From NCBI GenBank assembly GCA_039619475.1, contig CM077116.1:370726294-370790293 (forward strand): DNA of 64,000 nt, read 5' to 3'. Of the stretch, positions 11,097 to 21,539 are shown piece by piece. Source of the stretch: Icerya purchasi. Taxonomy: Eukaryota; Arthropoda; Insecta; Hemiptera; Monophlebidae. The notes below the pieces were generated by a model, which saw only the letters and a program-made list of their open reading frames with translations, made no database searches and had not been told where the DNA came from. The translations under genes were made by a program, and so were the position numbers. Numbering within the stretch: the first letter of the stretch is position 1; each line of letters opens with the position of its first letter.

Positions 11097-14000
11097 TTTT
11101 TTTTTTTTTACACTGCACCGGAAAACCATAAGCAATGCTGATCACAAGACATGCTTAAAGGGAGTAGAGTGAAAGGGAGGAAAAGGGAATAGGAAACTGG
11201 GAACACCAAGGAAAAAGAAATAATTGGAAGGACGATGATAAGTCTGGTGACCCCTATGGGACAACAGACTAAGTTTAAGGAAGATCAGACTCTAGTCATG
11301 GAGAGGTAACATCAGGAGACAGTGATATCTAGTCGGCAATCCGTATTTACTAGGTGATCGGAAGTGCATCCCGACACCATTTTCTTCGTTTGAAACGTCT
11401 GGGCGGATTTCCTGGTACATTTGGTTGATACATACGGCTGATGTTCGGATTTGTACTGCACTGCAGCTTGTCGAAAAACTTCCTGTACTGCTCCACATAA
11501 ATATCTTTTACAAATGGCACTTGCAAATCTGTGTGTAGTGTTAAGTTCGACACGTATCTTGGCGCGGAAGTAATAATCCGAAGTATCTTTGACTGCTCCC
11601 TTTGAATCTTCAATAGATTTGATGTTGCAGTTGTCCCGTACAGTTCCAGCCCGTACCTCCAAATGGGCGCTATCATTGTTAAATATAGTTGACGCTTGAC
11701 ATTTAAGCTCAAGGTCGATTTTCTTCCTATTAATGGATATAATAACCTACATCGATTAAAGACTGTTTTCTTAGTCTGAATGACATGATGCCGCCATGTA
11801 AGCCGTCTGTCCAAATGCATCCCAAGATAACGAACTGAGTCAACTTGTGGGATTGTTGAATTACAAATTTTCAAAACAGGACAGGTAACGTGTCTATTCG
11901 TAAATGTGACATGCTGGCTTTTAGCTGGGTTAAAACTTATACCCCAAAGCCGTGCCCAGTCTGCCATTCGATTTATATGACTCTGAACTGCAGCATTAGC
12001 ATATACTGAATTTGTGTTTGATGCTAGTATCGCTATGTCATCAGCAAATGTGGCGAGCACAGTCTGATTCGATCCAGGCATGTCAGCTGTGTAAACCGAG
12101 TATAATACTGGGCCAAGAATGCTCCCTTGCGGGACCGACGACTGAATGTTATGTTCTTCCGAGATTGAATCATTAACTCGGACGGTAAATGTTCTACCAT
12201 TTAAATACGATGTTAGTAGCTTGTGCAGGTCAGAAGGAACGAACTGTTTGAGTTTGTATAGCAACCCTGCGTGCCATACCTTATCGAAAGCCTGGGCAGT
12301 GTCGAGGAAGACCGCCGAGCATACTTCATTTCTTTCAAATGTCGAAGAGATAGCGTCAACCAATCTATGGCATTGTTCAATAGTAGAATGTTCAGAACGG
12401 AAGCCAAATTGGTGATCCGGGATTATATGATATTTATTCAAAATTGGATGTAGACGACTTAAGATAAGCTTTTCGAAGACTTTTGAGAGAGAACAGAGTA
12501 AGCTAACTGGTCGGTAGGAGAATACATCTGTTTCAGGTTTTCCTACTTTACGAACCATTATAATCTCCGATTTCTTCCACATATTTGGAAAGTAGCCGAT
12601 TCTAAGCGAGCAACAGCTAGTATACATAACACAGCAGGATGGCCGCTTTACGCGGGAAGTGTCGGACAATTTCCGCCGTAATCTTGTCGCATCCAGGAGA
12701 TTTCCTTAAAGGTGTATTTTGGAGGAATTCAAAAACCTCTCTCGGCGCAAATACTTTAGTCCTATTATGAGCCTGCGAGCGTTCCTCCAAGACACTCTGC
12801 ACACGCTGTATGTGGTCTTGATCAGCATCTAACTGAGGTGAGAAGACTATAGACAAGTGATTTGCAAAAGCATTTGCCTTGTCTTTATCCGTTTTTACCC
12901 AGTTACTATTCACTTTTAAATTAAAAGGTTCTTCCTTCGTCTTCATCAGCTTCTTTGCTTTATACCATAGAGATCTATTATCATCGTTAAATTGGTGCAA
13001 CTTATAAGTAAGAATTTGATTCTTATATTCACTTAGTGCAGCTTTCAACTTGGCTTGTAAGGTAATGTACCTAAGCTTAAACGAGGGATAACGATTACGT
13101 TGCCATTTCTTTCTGGCCGCCCGAGTATCTCTAATTAATTTCCTTAACCCGATTGGGATAAAGATGTTATATCCAAATTTATTAAGATCATAATTTGTAG
13201 CCTTATTGCATGCATCTTGCACCAGGGAAGTGAAATCCTTCACTGCAGCATCAATGTCATTTGTACTTTTTAGCCTAATCTTCAGGTTGGTATTATTCTC
13301 TATTATATTTGAGAAGATGGTCCAGTTTGTAGTTTTGTTGACGAGTGTCCGTTGTTGCGATATCATTTTGGGATGCGAGTTTACCACAGCAATAACAGGC
13401 ACGTGATCTGAGGATAAATCAACAATGGTATTACAGTCTCTGTTGTATGACTGAAGACCGCGAATAATAAAGAAATCTAAAATATCCGGATGCCTGTCGC
13501 AGTGGCTAGGCCAGTACGTCGGGGTCTTCGGAGACAAAACACTAAGAAAGTTATCATGTATTGCTTTAGCTAGCCTTTTTCCCGATTGATTAGTTATCCG
13601 AGATCCCCACTCGCTATTCTTCGCGTTAAAGTCTCCGCCACAAATGAATTTATTTCCAAGGTGATTAAAGATTGCATTAAATTCAACTCTCCATGGCAAT
13701 AAATCGCAGCTATTCCAAATTCACTCGAAAGTGTCTCCATATTCACTGCCACGATTTGGTATGCATCCGAGGAACGTGAGAAGTTTTTGTACTGTTTGTA
13801 ACAGTTTTTAATCATTACCATAGCTCCACCTCGCGCTGTACCGTCAGGATGATGCGCGGTATACACTTTATAGCCGTACATAGCAAAGCTATTCTCGTTT
13901 ATTAAATGTGTCTCTGTAACGAGCGCTATATCTACACCATTGTTACGAAGAAAAATTTCGAGTTCATTCCTTTTCCTTGTAATTCCATTGGAATTCCATA

Positions 14001-15075
14001 ACATAATCACTAATGAGTGTTGAGTGACAATATTTGCGTTATTTAACATCATGGAATTAATTTTTCTATTAGTTTAGTCAATAGCGATAATAAAGGATTT
14101 ATTGTATTTTTAAAGTCATTTAAAAATGTCACTAGAATTACTGACAAGTCGTTACCATTATTATCATTGTTGGCACTGTTATTACTGTTATTATAATTAT
14201 TGGTGTAATCGCAATTATTACTATTTCTGATATGGCCAGCAGTGTTATAGTCAGCACCAGTATTCACGCTACCATGACTTAGTGTAGATAAGTTATTATC
14301 GTGATTTATTCGATTTTTTTTCACTACATTAGCGTAAGTCTGGCTGTTTGAATTCAGAGAGTTTTTTCTTAAATGATGATAATGATTGTAATCGTTTACC
14401 TGAGTACGAGCGTAAGATGTTCGTACCTTATTGTAGTATTGGGCCTGCTGTTTAAGAACAGAGCATCCCCTATAGCTTGCGGGGTGATTCCCTTCACATA
14501 GCGCACATATGGCTGGTTCTGATGCGTCCCTAGGACAAAATTTTGTATCGTGACGCCCAGCACATTTAACACATCTTGGCGGTAAGTTGCAAAAGTTTGC
14601 CGTATGACCCAGTAGCTGGCACCTTTTACATTGATGCAGCCTAGAATTTTTATAGGGTTCTTCGACTACGACGACAGTGTTTAAAATACGAGTAACTTGA
14701 AATATGTCCTGATTTTTTGTAGATGGCTTTAAGTCCACGAAGAACATCGGAAGAGGTTGTTTGGTTTGATTTTTTAAGATATTAATAATTCTGATTACTT
14801 CAAATCCCTTTGTCCGTAATTCATTCGTTATATCTGTTATGTCAGTAGAAGAGTGCAGGTTTTTTAAAACTACCCTAAATGGTTTCTCCTCCGCTAGTGA
14901 GTATGTATAATAAAAATAGTTATTTTCCTTTAAAGCTTTAATAACAGCGCGATAGCTTAACGGATTTTGTGTCTTTACTGTTATGCCCGTTAGAGTTGAT
15001 TTTAACGAGAACTGAACATTTTGTAAAGTTAATAAAAATTTTCTAAAGTCAGTAAATTTTTGAATATTTTTTACC
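11093..15075 (-). mobile_element. Jockey-like LINE (element A), 5' truncated, about 4 kb
   Basis: A minus-strand non-LTR retrotransposon with a Gag-like ORF1 (14049-15080), an ORF2 carrying endonuclease and RT (11350-14052), a 3' UTR and a poly(A) tail (T run 11093-11109). A 12-bp duplication flanks it. The right duplication contains the apparent ORF1 ATG, so the true ORF1 start was lost by 5' truncation. ORF2 lacks an RNase H domain and ends soon after the RT thumb, as in the jockey clade. Confidence 0.92.
11350..14052 (-). pseudogene. Element A ORF2: endonuclease-reverse transcriptase, two frame breaks
   Basis: It encodes an APE-type endonuclease and RT used for target-primed reverse transcription. 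The endonuclease part (14052 to about 13600) has M-L-W-N-S-N-G-I, V-T-E-T-H-L and, in the next frame, G-G-D-F-N-A-K-N and S-D-H-V-P-V. The RT part has F-L-D-T-A-Q-A-F-D-K-V-W, S-V-P-Q-G-S-I-L-G-P and F-A-D-D, and ends R-K-W-C-R-D-A-L-P-I-T. The frame changes near 13.69 kb, apparently with a small deletion inside the endonuclease, and again near 12.64 kb. The start codon overlaps the ORF1 stop as ATGA (14049-14052), which suggests termination-reinitiation. Confidence 0.9.
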
Positions 15076-15080
15076 AGCAT
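14049..15080 (-). CDS. Element A ORF1: Gag-like RNA-binding protein
   Basis: About 343 codons. The C-terminal half carries three tandem zinc knuckles: C-K-R-C-Q-L-L-G-H-T-A-N-F-C, C-V-K-C-A-G-R-H-D-T-K-F-C and C-A-L-C-E-G-N-H-P-A-S-Y-R-G-C. This triple arrangement is typical of jockey-clade Gag. The segment upstream resembles an RRM-like fold, and an Asn-rich stretch follows the knuckles. The first ATG (15078-15080) lies in the target duplication, so the frame is an open but 5'-truncated ORF1 that gained its start from the insertion site. Confidence 0.88.
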   Translation of the reverse strand: MLVKNIQKFTDFRKFLLTLQNVQFSLKSTLTGITVKTQNPLSYRAVIKALKENNYFYYTYSLAEEKPFRVVLKNLHSSTDITDITNELRTKGFEVIRIINILKNQTKQPLPMFFVDLKPSTKNQDIFQVTRILNTVVVVEEPYKNSRLHQCKRCQLLGHTANFCNLPPRCVKCAGRHDTKFCPRDASEPAICALCEGNHPASYRGCSVLKQQAQYYNKVRTSYARTQVNDYNHYHHLRKNSLNSNSQTYANVVKKNRINHDNNLSTLSHGSVNTGADYNTAGHIRNSNNCDYTNNYNNSNNSANNDNNGNDLSVILVTFLNDFKNTINPLLSLLTKLIEKLIP

Positions 15081-15087
15081 GCCTTTT
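15076..15087. repeat. Target-site duplication of LINE element A (right copy)
   Basis: AGCATGCCTTTT, matching 11085-11096. It lies 66 bp before the Piezo-like exon that starts at 15154. Confidence 0.85.
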
Positions 15088-15153
15088 ACATATACAAACG
15101 TTATAAAATTTTATTTCATTTAACTCGCATTACTTATTCTGAATATTTTATAG

Positions 15154-15326
15154 AAAAAACGCCAACCGCCATTGAACAATTTTTTAAAAATTTGGTCGAC
15201 CTGAAAGAACAAATGCACTATACCGCAGCGTACGTATTAGTATTGTTTATTAGTTTGTTTAATTCGCAATCAAGAGATTACAGAAGCGTTAGTTCACAGT
15301 TTGCTGGAGAAATAAAGATATTAAAG
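15154..15326 (+). CDS. Piezo-like exon 4 of window (SRDYR segment)
   Basis: The acceptor is ATTTTATAG (ends 15153); the donor is AAAG|gtaaac at 15327. It takes one base from the previous exon and ends in phase 0. It encodes an amphipathic then hydrophobic stretch (Y-V-L-V-L-F-I-S-L-F) followed by N-S-Q-S-R-D-Y-R-S-V and E-I-K-I-L-K. Piezo channels have a similar element (L-N-x-x-S/T-R-x-Y-R-x-V ... E-K-x-x-L-K) just after the central cytosolic linker. The match is short, but order, strand and phase agree with the exons around it. The acceptor is only 66 bp from a LINE insertion. Confidence 0.65.
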
Positions 15327-15959
15327 GTAAACGTTTTTGTTTTTGTAATATACGAAAAAAATCATTTATGACGGATATAAAGATGATTTGTTTCTTTTTT
15401 GTTTAAACTGTATTATTAATCCTTTTCGAACATATTGTACAAAAACCCGTACCAGAAAAACTGTAATATATTCAAATAAAAAATGATTGCTTGTAACAGT
15501 CGTTGCATATAATGTAATATTTTGCTAATAAAATTACTTAACAACGGACCGCTAACTTCGTTTTTACAAGAACGGTAAATTTATGTCAAAGCGTAGTTTT
15601 TGTTTTTTTATTTTGTTTACCTGTCTGGAAGGTGGATGAAATAAATTATTTTATAAGTTTTGCTAGTCGATATTTATTATTTTGACTTTTTATTGTATCT
15701 TTCAAGAAATTTAGGTAAACTGCTATTTTTTCACTTATTTAAAATTAATATCTAAATGGAGTTAAAAAACGGTAAACATTTATTAATGATTAATGAAACT
15801 GAATCCTACCGTTTTTTGCATTTTTCTTATTAAAGTTGAATTTTGGTTCGGAAAACGTTTTACGATTCTTCATAGGACACAAAAGATTTGGTTCCACAGT
15901 GTGCGTAAAATATTTATCGAAATTCGTATTAGAAATTTTTAAAGAAACCTAAAGCTTCT

Positions 15960-16245
15960 TTTTTTTTTTTTTATAATGTTCCTGCATGGTAGTAAAGATT
16001 AAGTTAATCTTTTTTTTTTTAAATTGATGAAAATCTAATCATTAGTTGTTTTTGAAAGTTTCTTAAAAACCATTCTTTAACAGTGGTAATTCTCCTGTCA
16101 CCGGATCAAAGCAGCAAGCATGTGTCATTCTTGTAGGTTCCATACTCAAGTTCTATCATGTTACCGCCAATACTGCATACAGGGCAGCCTTTTTTTTTTT
16201 CGACAATAAACTCCTACTGAAACTAATATTAATTAGCAGATAAGC
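15960..16245. other. Intron with T tracts and a possible minus-strand retro-fragment
   Basis: Three T tracts lie at about 15958-15973, 16010-16021 and 16190-16201. The segment 16080-16190 is less AT-rich than its surroundings and, read on the minus strand from the last T tract, could be the end of an old retrocopy. No family was recognised. Confidence 0.25.
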
Positions 16246-17790
16246 GATTTGGCATCAAAAGCCATACCGTTGCGTCAAATACTACTGAACCGCGATGGTC
16301 ATCAGATGACAGCGAACGGACAGAATATACAATTATTGACCGAATATAGCAAAAAGTCACGATTATATACTACAACCGACATTTCCTCCTACGACATGCA
16401 AATTTCTTTCAGTACAACACATCTTATCACAAATTTGACTTTGTCCGCGCCTGAAAACAATTCTCAAGATCACGGAATGTTAATAAACTAAAGCTATTTT
16501 TCTTACGACGGCGAAATAAATATAAACAATAAAAATAATGTCGATTTTAAAAGACGGTTATTGGAAATCTAATTTAAAAAGTTTAATAATTTAATATACG
16601 ACCGACAAATTGATATTTACAAATTAGAGAAAACATTAACTTTTCTTTAATTCGTAAATATATTTATTCGTCGAGCATACGTTATATTATTAAATTTTTA
16701 AATTACATTTCCAATAATCGACTTTTATCATAATGGACATAATTTTAATTGCTTGTAGTTAATTTCGCTGTCGTGACAAATATAATTTTAATTTGTAGAC
16801 ATTCCATGATCATGAACCTCATCGAAACACGTTGGTGTTTAGTTTTAAGTAATTACGATTGTTTTCGATATAAAGTAAATTTATTTAATATTTTAGAACG
16901 AATTGATTTGAAACCTACATCAGGTTTATTCGTAGTATATTTTCTAAAGAAGCAACTTTTCTAAGAATACCATACTAATCGCTAGGTTCAATGTAGACAA
17001 GAGGAAGATTCGAAACATTGAAAAACCATACCACTGTATTTGGCAGATTTAATTTATGCCTAATTTAACACATTATGCCAGCTTCAGTGCCAGCTAAGAG
17101 GTGCAGAATGATCGGAAAGACGAGGACTGAATACGAATTTAACAGATGACTTGCAGCGTATGTGCGTAGGACATGCCCTTTCAGGCTATAGAATGGAGAA
17201 GTTTTGTGAACACCAAGGATGAGCAGAGTGCTCGAAAGGCTATGGCGGTAATTTAGGATAAAAATCTGTACATCCAACACCTCTAGATAAGCAGCGATTA
17301 AATTGAAGTCTGGTTAATATTGTGAGAATGGAGAAAATTGTTTCATTTAAAATAAAACAAACTATAAACAGAATTATAAATTCTCGGAAGAAAATTTTTA
17401 AATATTCGTCTACCTAAAATCTTCTACTCTAATAAATACTCTAGCTAGGTGTATTCGTTTCGTTGAAAATTTCTACAGAAATTATATATGCAACATATAC
17501 GTATATACACATAATTACAAATGTGATATATATACGTAATATGTACGATATATGAAATGTAATTGACATTATTTCATCGTTATTTCAAAGCTATGTATCG
17601 ATGGTGTGATACAGAAACAGACTTGCAGTAATTCCTGCTCTTTTTTTGCACCAGAATAATGTAATGTCCAAAGAAAATCGAATTATGACCCACTGACGGA
17701 GACAAAATTAAGCATCGGCAGTATAGTCTTTTTTTTTCTTCCTTCTCTGTGCCTAGCTTTCGCTTTCTGACCATTTAACACGAATTGTGG

Positions 17791-17862
17791 TTCCCATGCC
17801 GGGATTCGAACCCGGGCCTCTTGGGTGAAAACCAGGTATCCTAACCACTAGACCACATGGGA
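17791..17862 (-). tRNA. tRNA-Glu (anticodon TTC)
   Basis: 72 nt on the minus strand. Acceptor stem TCCCATG pairs with CATGGGA, discriminator A. The D arm contains the A box (TGGTCTAGTGG) and the T arm the B box GGTTCGAATCC. The anticodon loop TTTTCAC gives anticodon TTC. The anticodon stem CCTGG/CCAAG has one C-A mismatch where the usual tRNA-Glu has C-G. No TTTT terminator follows closely on the minus strand. It may be a functional variant or an early pseudogene. It lies inside an intron of the Piezo-like gene, on the opposite strand. Confidence 0.85.
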
Positions 17863-18293
17863 ACCTATCAGCAGTATAGTTTTCGTGCTGTATATTGTAC
17901 AACATAGGGAAGTTGTATCAAAAATAATTGTGTACTGCGTTTTCCTTAAGTTTCTGAAAACGTATAAATGTATACTTTTTGTAAAGGTTTTTCTGCAAAT
18001 AAAAATAAACGAAATTAATAAAATTTTTCGATATGTTTATTATTTAATTTAAAATTCGAAGAAAAGTGCTATGTAACAAATACGTCGCATTGCTTCATTT
18101 TAAATTATAATACTTTTCTCTTTTTTTTTTTGTATAAATAATTAGATAATTTGAATTTAATTCAGAGTACCGTGTTTCGTATTAATCGATTAATGTTTTT
18201 CAGAACATTCACCACCCCGTTAATTACATTGTGAACACGTAAAAAAAAGGTTAATTATACATAGATTTAAAACTTAGTATTACTCTGTTTTAG

Positions 18294-18382
18294 AAAATCA
18301 TCAATTTACGTTTACCGATGAAACAATTAAGACAAATGAATGCGATACAAAAAGTGAATTCTGTAGCAGCTTCTTCCAAGGA
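18294..18382 (+). CDS. Candidate Piezo-like exon 5 of window
   Basis: The acceptor is CTGTTTTAG (ends 18293); the donor is a perfect GTAAGT at 18383. It starts in phase 0, as the exon ending 15326 requires, and ends with GA, which with G at 20011 forms a Glu codon leading into the next exon. It encodes a short hydrophilic peptide (L-R-L-P-M-K-Q-L-R-Q-M-N-A-I). The peptide is not diagnostic; the double phase match is the main evidence. Confidence 0.55.
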
Positions 18383-18609
18383 GTAAGTAAGAATTTTTCT
18401 TTTTTTTCCCCCTGATGCACCTGTCAGTGACGGTCGATTACGGTTTTCTTTTTAGTATTTATACGTTACTAATTTGTTGAGGTACTAATTGAAATTTTAA
18501 TTACCCTCTTCCTTTAAATATGTCCAATTCATTATAACTACTGCGTAAATCTTTCAAATTTTTTGTGAGATTTTCTAAGCATTTTTGTAAATTTCTTCTT
18601 TTTTCTTCC

Positions 18610-19075
18610 TTTTTCTTCCTTTTTCTTTTATCGGGCTCATCAACCAGGGGGACCTTCACCCAGAAACAATTAGAAAGGTAAATGAATCAGCTGTATTTCG
18701 ATGCGGTCTGACATTGCTAGTACGAAGGAACAAACTATTGGAACGATGTGCGAAGAAAGAAAAGACGGGATATCAATACGAAGTAGGAATATAAAAATTC
18801 GCAACAAATTGGAATAGAAAGCAGAACGCTCGATTGAAAGTAACAAACACTTAATAAACGCGTGATCAGCATTGCAAATATGGGCTTCGTTTGGGTGGAG
18901 AGGATAAAATAGATAGGAACCAACGAAAAACAAAAACAGGAGGCAGAGTGCGGCTTCAGAACAATAATGGAGATAACGACAGGTGAAGGAAATAAAGAGA
19001 ACTATGAATTGACCGGAAGACTAGGTTGAACAGAGAGATAGAAAGAACACAATTGTTAGAAAAAAAAAGTCCGAT
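18610..19075 (-). mobile_element. LINE family C, 3' fragment (C3)
   Basis: A minus-strand copy encoding H-I-C-N-A-D-H-A-F-I-K-C, equivalent to C-D-P-N-H-I-L-F-E-C in the best copy, and the following Y-S-N-L-L region. The 3' end (GTCCCCCTGGTTGATGAGCCC on the minus strand) is the family tail. It lies head to head with a plus-strand copy that starts at about 19150. Confidence 0.7.
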
Positions 19076-19149
19076 AGCATAATCTAAGATAAAAACTTCT
19101 ACCTTCATCATCAAAATAATACAGTGTACATACTATTAGCGATCAGTCG

Positions 19150-19585
19150 AAGCCTTAAATGCTTTTGTTCTCGCGAACGCAAATCAATGAACGAAAAGTG
19201 CCGATACGTACTTTTAACCGAGATGATAGACTCCTTCGGCCTAGCCCCTTTTTTTCTTCCACTTTCCACAATGATATCCGAGTAGTTCGTTTCTTTTCTT
19301 CTCTGTCGCCTTCTTCGTACTGCTTCACGATACTCCGATCCCCCTTCTATATGTGATTCTAATCACATCTTTTTTTAATTTTTTTGCCCTCCCTAACGAA
19401 CGCTCCCTTTTATACGCTCCAGTCCTCACATCTCTCTAACGCAACCTATTTCCTTCCCATTGCCCTCTGTTGTGTTCCCTTGCTGCTGTTCTTTGTGCCA
19501 TTTTTGACCGCCTGGCTTTTCGGTTTTTTTTGTAACTTAGTCTGTCATGTGTTTGGGTCAAGAGGCCGTTAGGAAAAACAACAAA
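19150..19585 (+). mobile_element. LINE family C, 3' fragment (C4)
   Basis: The plus-strand sequence CGAACGCTCCCTTTTATACG (19396-19415) parallels the copy at 48.6 kb. Upstream reads as a decayed C-D-x-N-H-I motif (near 19350). The 3' end runs to about 19585, with a weak A-rich tail. Confidence 0.65.
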
Positions 19586-20010
19586 AATCTTCTACACATG
19601 TTGTTACATCGAAAGAACTAGCAGTTTTTCAAGCACCTCGCCCTGTTTCCTATACGTGCTAATCGGGGATTTTCCACATTAAATGCGCATTTCACAAACC
19701 TTCGAGTTATTGTAATGGCTTTGCGTCGACATATTATATGCTGTAACTTCCGGACCTCAATAAAACGCACGCGCCAATCGATTTTTAATATCAGAAATCA
19801 CTAAAATTCCTACTAGTTCATTTGCGACGCGTTAACAATATTAACAATATTTGTGGAATCGCACACTGCTGAAGAAGGGGTAGTGTGAAACAATATTTCT
19901 CGCTTTCGTGTGTCAAGAGTGATATAATCATCAAAGGACGCCTCGAGTGCGTTATCGGTTAATCTGATTCGCATTATCGTAGTGTAATATTCGACGTATT
20001 GTTTTTACAG

Positions 20011-20293
20011 GGCGGTGGGGCATAAAACGTTCTTAGCGACGGAATATGCTGCAGATAAGCCGGTACTTTTGCAGCTGGCTATTGCCTTCTACTACTACCT
20101 GATGGCTAATACGACATTTTTCTCGTTCTTGGTCATACTGTGGTGCTGCGTCGAAAAGTCAAATTTATTATTCTTCCCGCTGACGATATTTGTTTTCTTT
20201 CACGGAGCGTTGATCATCCCGACACCGCCCAAGTTGTACTGGATTTCCGTCATCGCCTACGTCGAAGTAATTCTGCGCATAAAATACCGTCTC
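20011..20293 (+). CDS. Piezo-like exon 6 of window (P-x-P membrane repeat)
   Basis: The acceptor is TTTTTACAG (ends 20010). The 3' end is uncertain: gtcgga at 20294 keeps phase 0, while gtatca near 20305 and gtaatt near 20265 are alternatives; an unspliced frame stops at 20312-20314. It encodes two hydrophobic helices, then L-F-F-P-L-T-I-F-V-F-F-H-G-A and I-P-T-P-P-K-L-Y-W-I-S-V-I-A-Y-V-E followed by I-K-Y. This P-hydrophobic-P...I-P-x-P-x-K-x-x-W...A-Y-x-E...K-Y pattern is the conserved membrane segment after the central Piezo linker. It is a good family marker, though diverged. Confidence 0.75.
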
Positions 20294-20837
20294 GTCGGAA
20301 ATACGTATCATTAACGACGAAGAAGAATCGCCGAAACGGAAAAAAGCAAAAATGAAACGCCATTTAAATATTCACAAACTCGATTAATGTGCCGAATATT
20401 AAGCGCCATTGTGTGTGATCTAATTACTTTTTGTTTTACAAGCAGGTATTGTCCGTTCAGTTGAAATTTAATAATGCATGTCAGCAGTGACTTAAAGCTC
20501 TGACTTTTCTAAAATTTCTGCGGTCCTAACTTGTTCTTATCGCGTGTCCGATTTTCTTCGCCTCACTGTGTTCTGGATCTGACCCGAAATTATTTTCTCG
20601 AACTGCGCCACGCATTTTCACTTTCTGTTTTCGATTTTAAAAATTCATCGCCGATCAATTCTTAAAATTTTTCAATATACTTCAAACTGATCATCGTCAT
20701 TTCAAGTACATCTCGATGACGTTTATTCTTATAACATGACATGTTTTACGAGTAGGTGTCAATCCAAATTTTTTAAGCCTGAAAAGCGTTACAAACACGA
20801 CAAACCAAAAATTCAATAGCTACAAGGATTTCTTTAA

Positions 20838-21155
20838 TTTTTTTTTTTTTTTTTAATGGGCTCGATGTCAACACTGACACAACTATATGAGCTTAGATCA
20901 CCTACTCAGATTCTGAGGCGATCGGAGATAGAGAGTATAAAGGAAAGAAGGAGAACGGCTAGCGATCGGAAAGAAAGGATAAAGGAAGCATTGAAAGGGG
21001 TAGGAAGATCCAACGGTAAAAGTTCAGCGTATAGATGAGAGCACTCAGAAAAAAAAGCAGGGCACTCAAAAAGGATATGGTTGGGGTTGCATATAAAGGG
21101 AGGATCAGTAGAGTGGAGAGGGCAAAAGGGAGAAGGTGAAAGAGAAAAGAGACTT
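20838..21155 (-). mobile_element. LINE family C, 3' fragment (C5)
   Basis: The T run 20839-20855 is the poly(A) tail on the minus strand. The remainder is a close antiparallel match to the 3' end of the plus-strand copy at 40.1-40.4 kb, including GGCTCGATGTCAACACTGAC beside the tail. It is truncated on its 5' side within the C-terminal zinc-type motif region. Confidence 0.85.
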
Positions 21156-21539
21156 TTCTGAAAAATGTTTTTTTTTTTTCATTAAATAAATACAATGCCT
21201 TGTTATTCTTCTTCTTCTTCTTTTTTTTTTTTTTTGTCCCGAACCAAAATAACACCGTCTTTCTAGCCAATAATAATTCCCCGCAATCGACAATACCCAA
21301 ACAACATAAAATGAAAACCCAAAAAAATTTATAATAACCAGTAAATGGAGATAAAGAATAGAATAAAATAAAACCAGCCACTTACATAAACAAAATAAAC
21401 TCTAATGAATAAGGGAGAGAAGATAAAAGAAAAAGAAAAAATCAAATAGGACGAAAATTAAATAACAATCATGTTTCCTTCAATAAACCTAAAATGAAAA
21501 AAGAAAATCCTATCACTAGAACAAAGAAGATAAAAAAAT

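Noticed and set aside
17065..17280. Minus-strand frame as an RNase H fragment
   Set aside because: No catalytic motif could be placed; resemblance to the 38-kb frame is limited to a short TTAGGATAAAAAT string.
20140..20355. Second frame overlapping the 20.0-kb exon
   Set aside because: It is an out-of-frame shadow of the Piezo-like exon.
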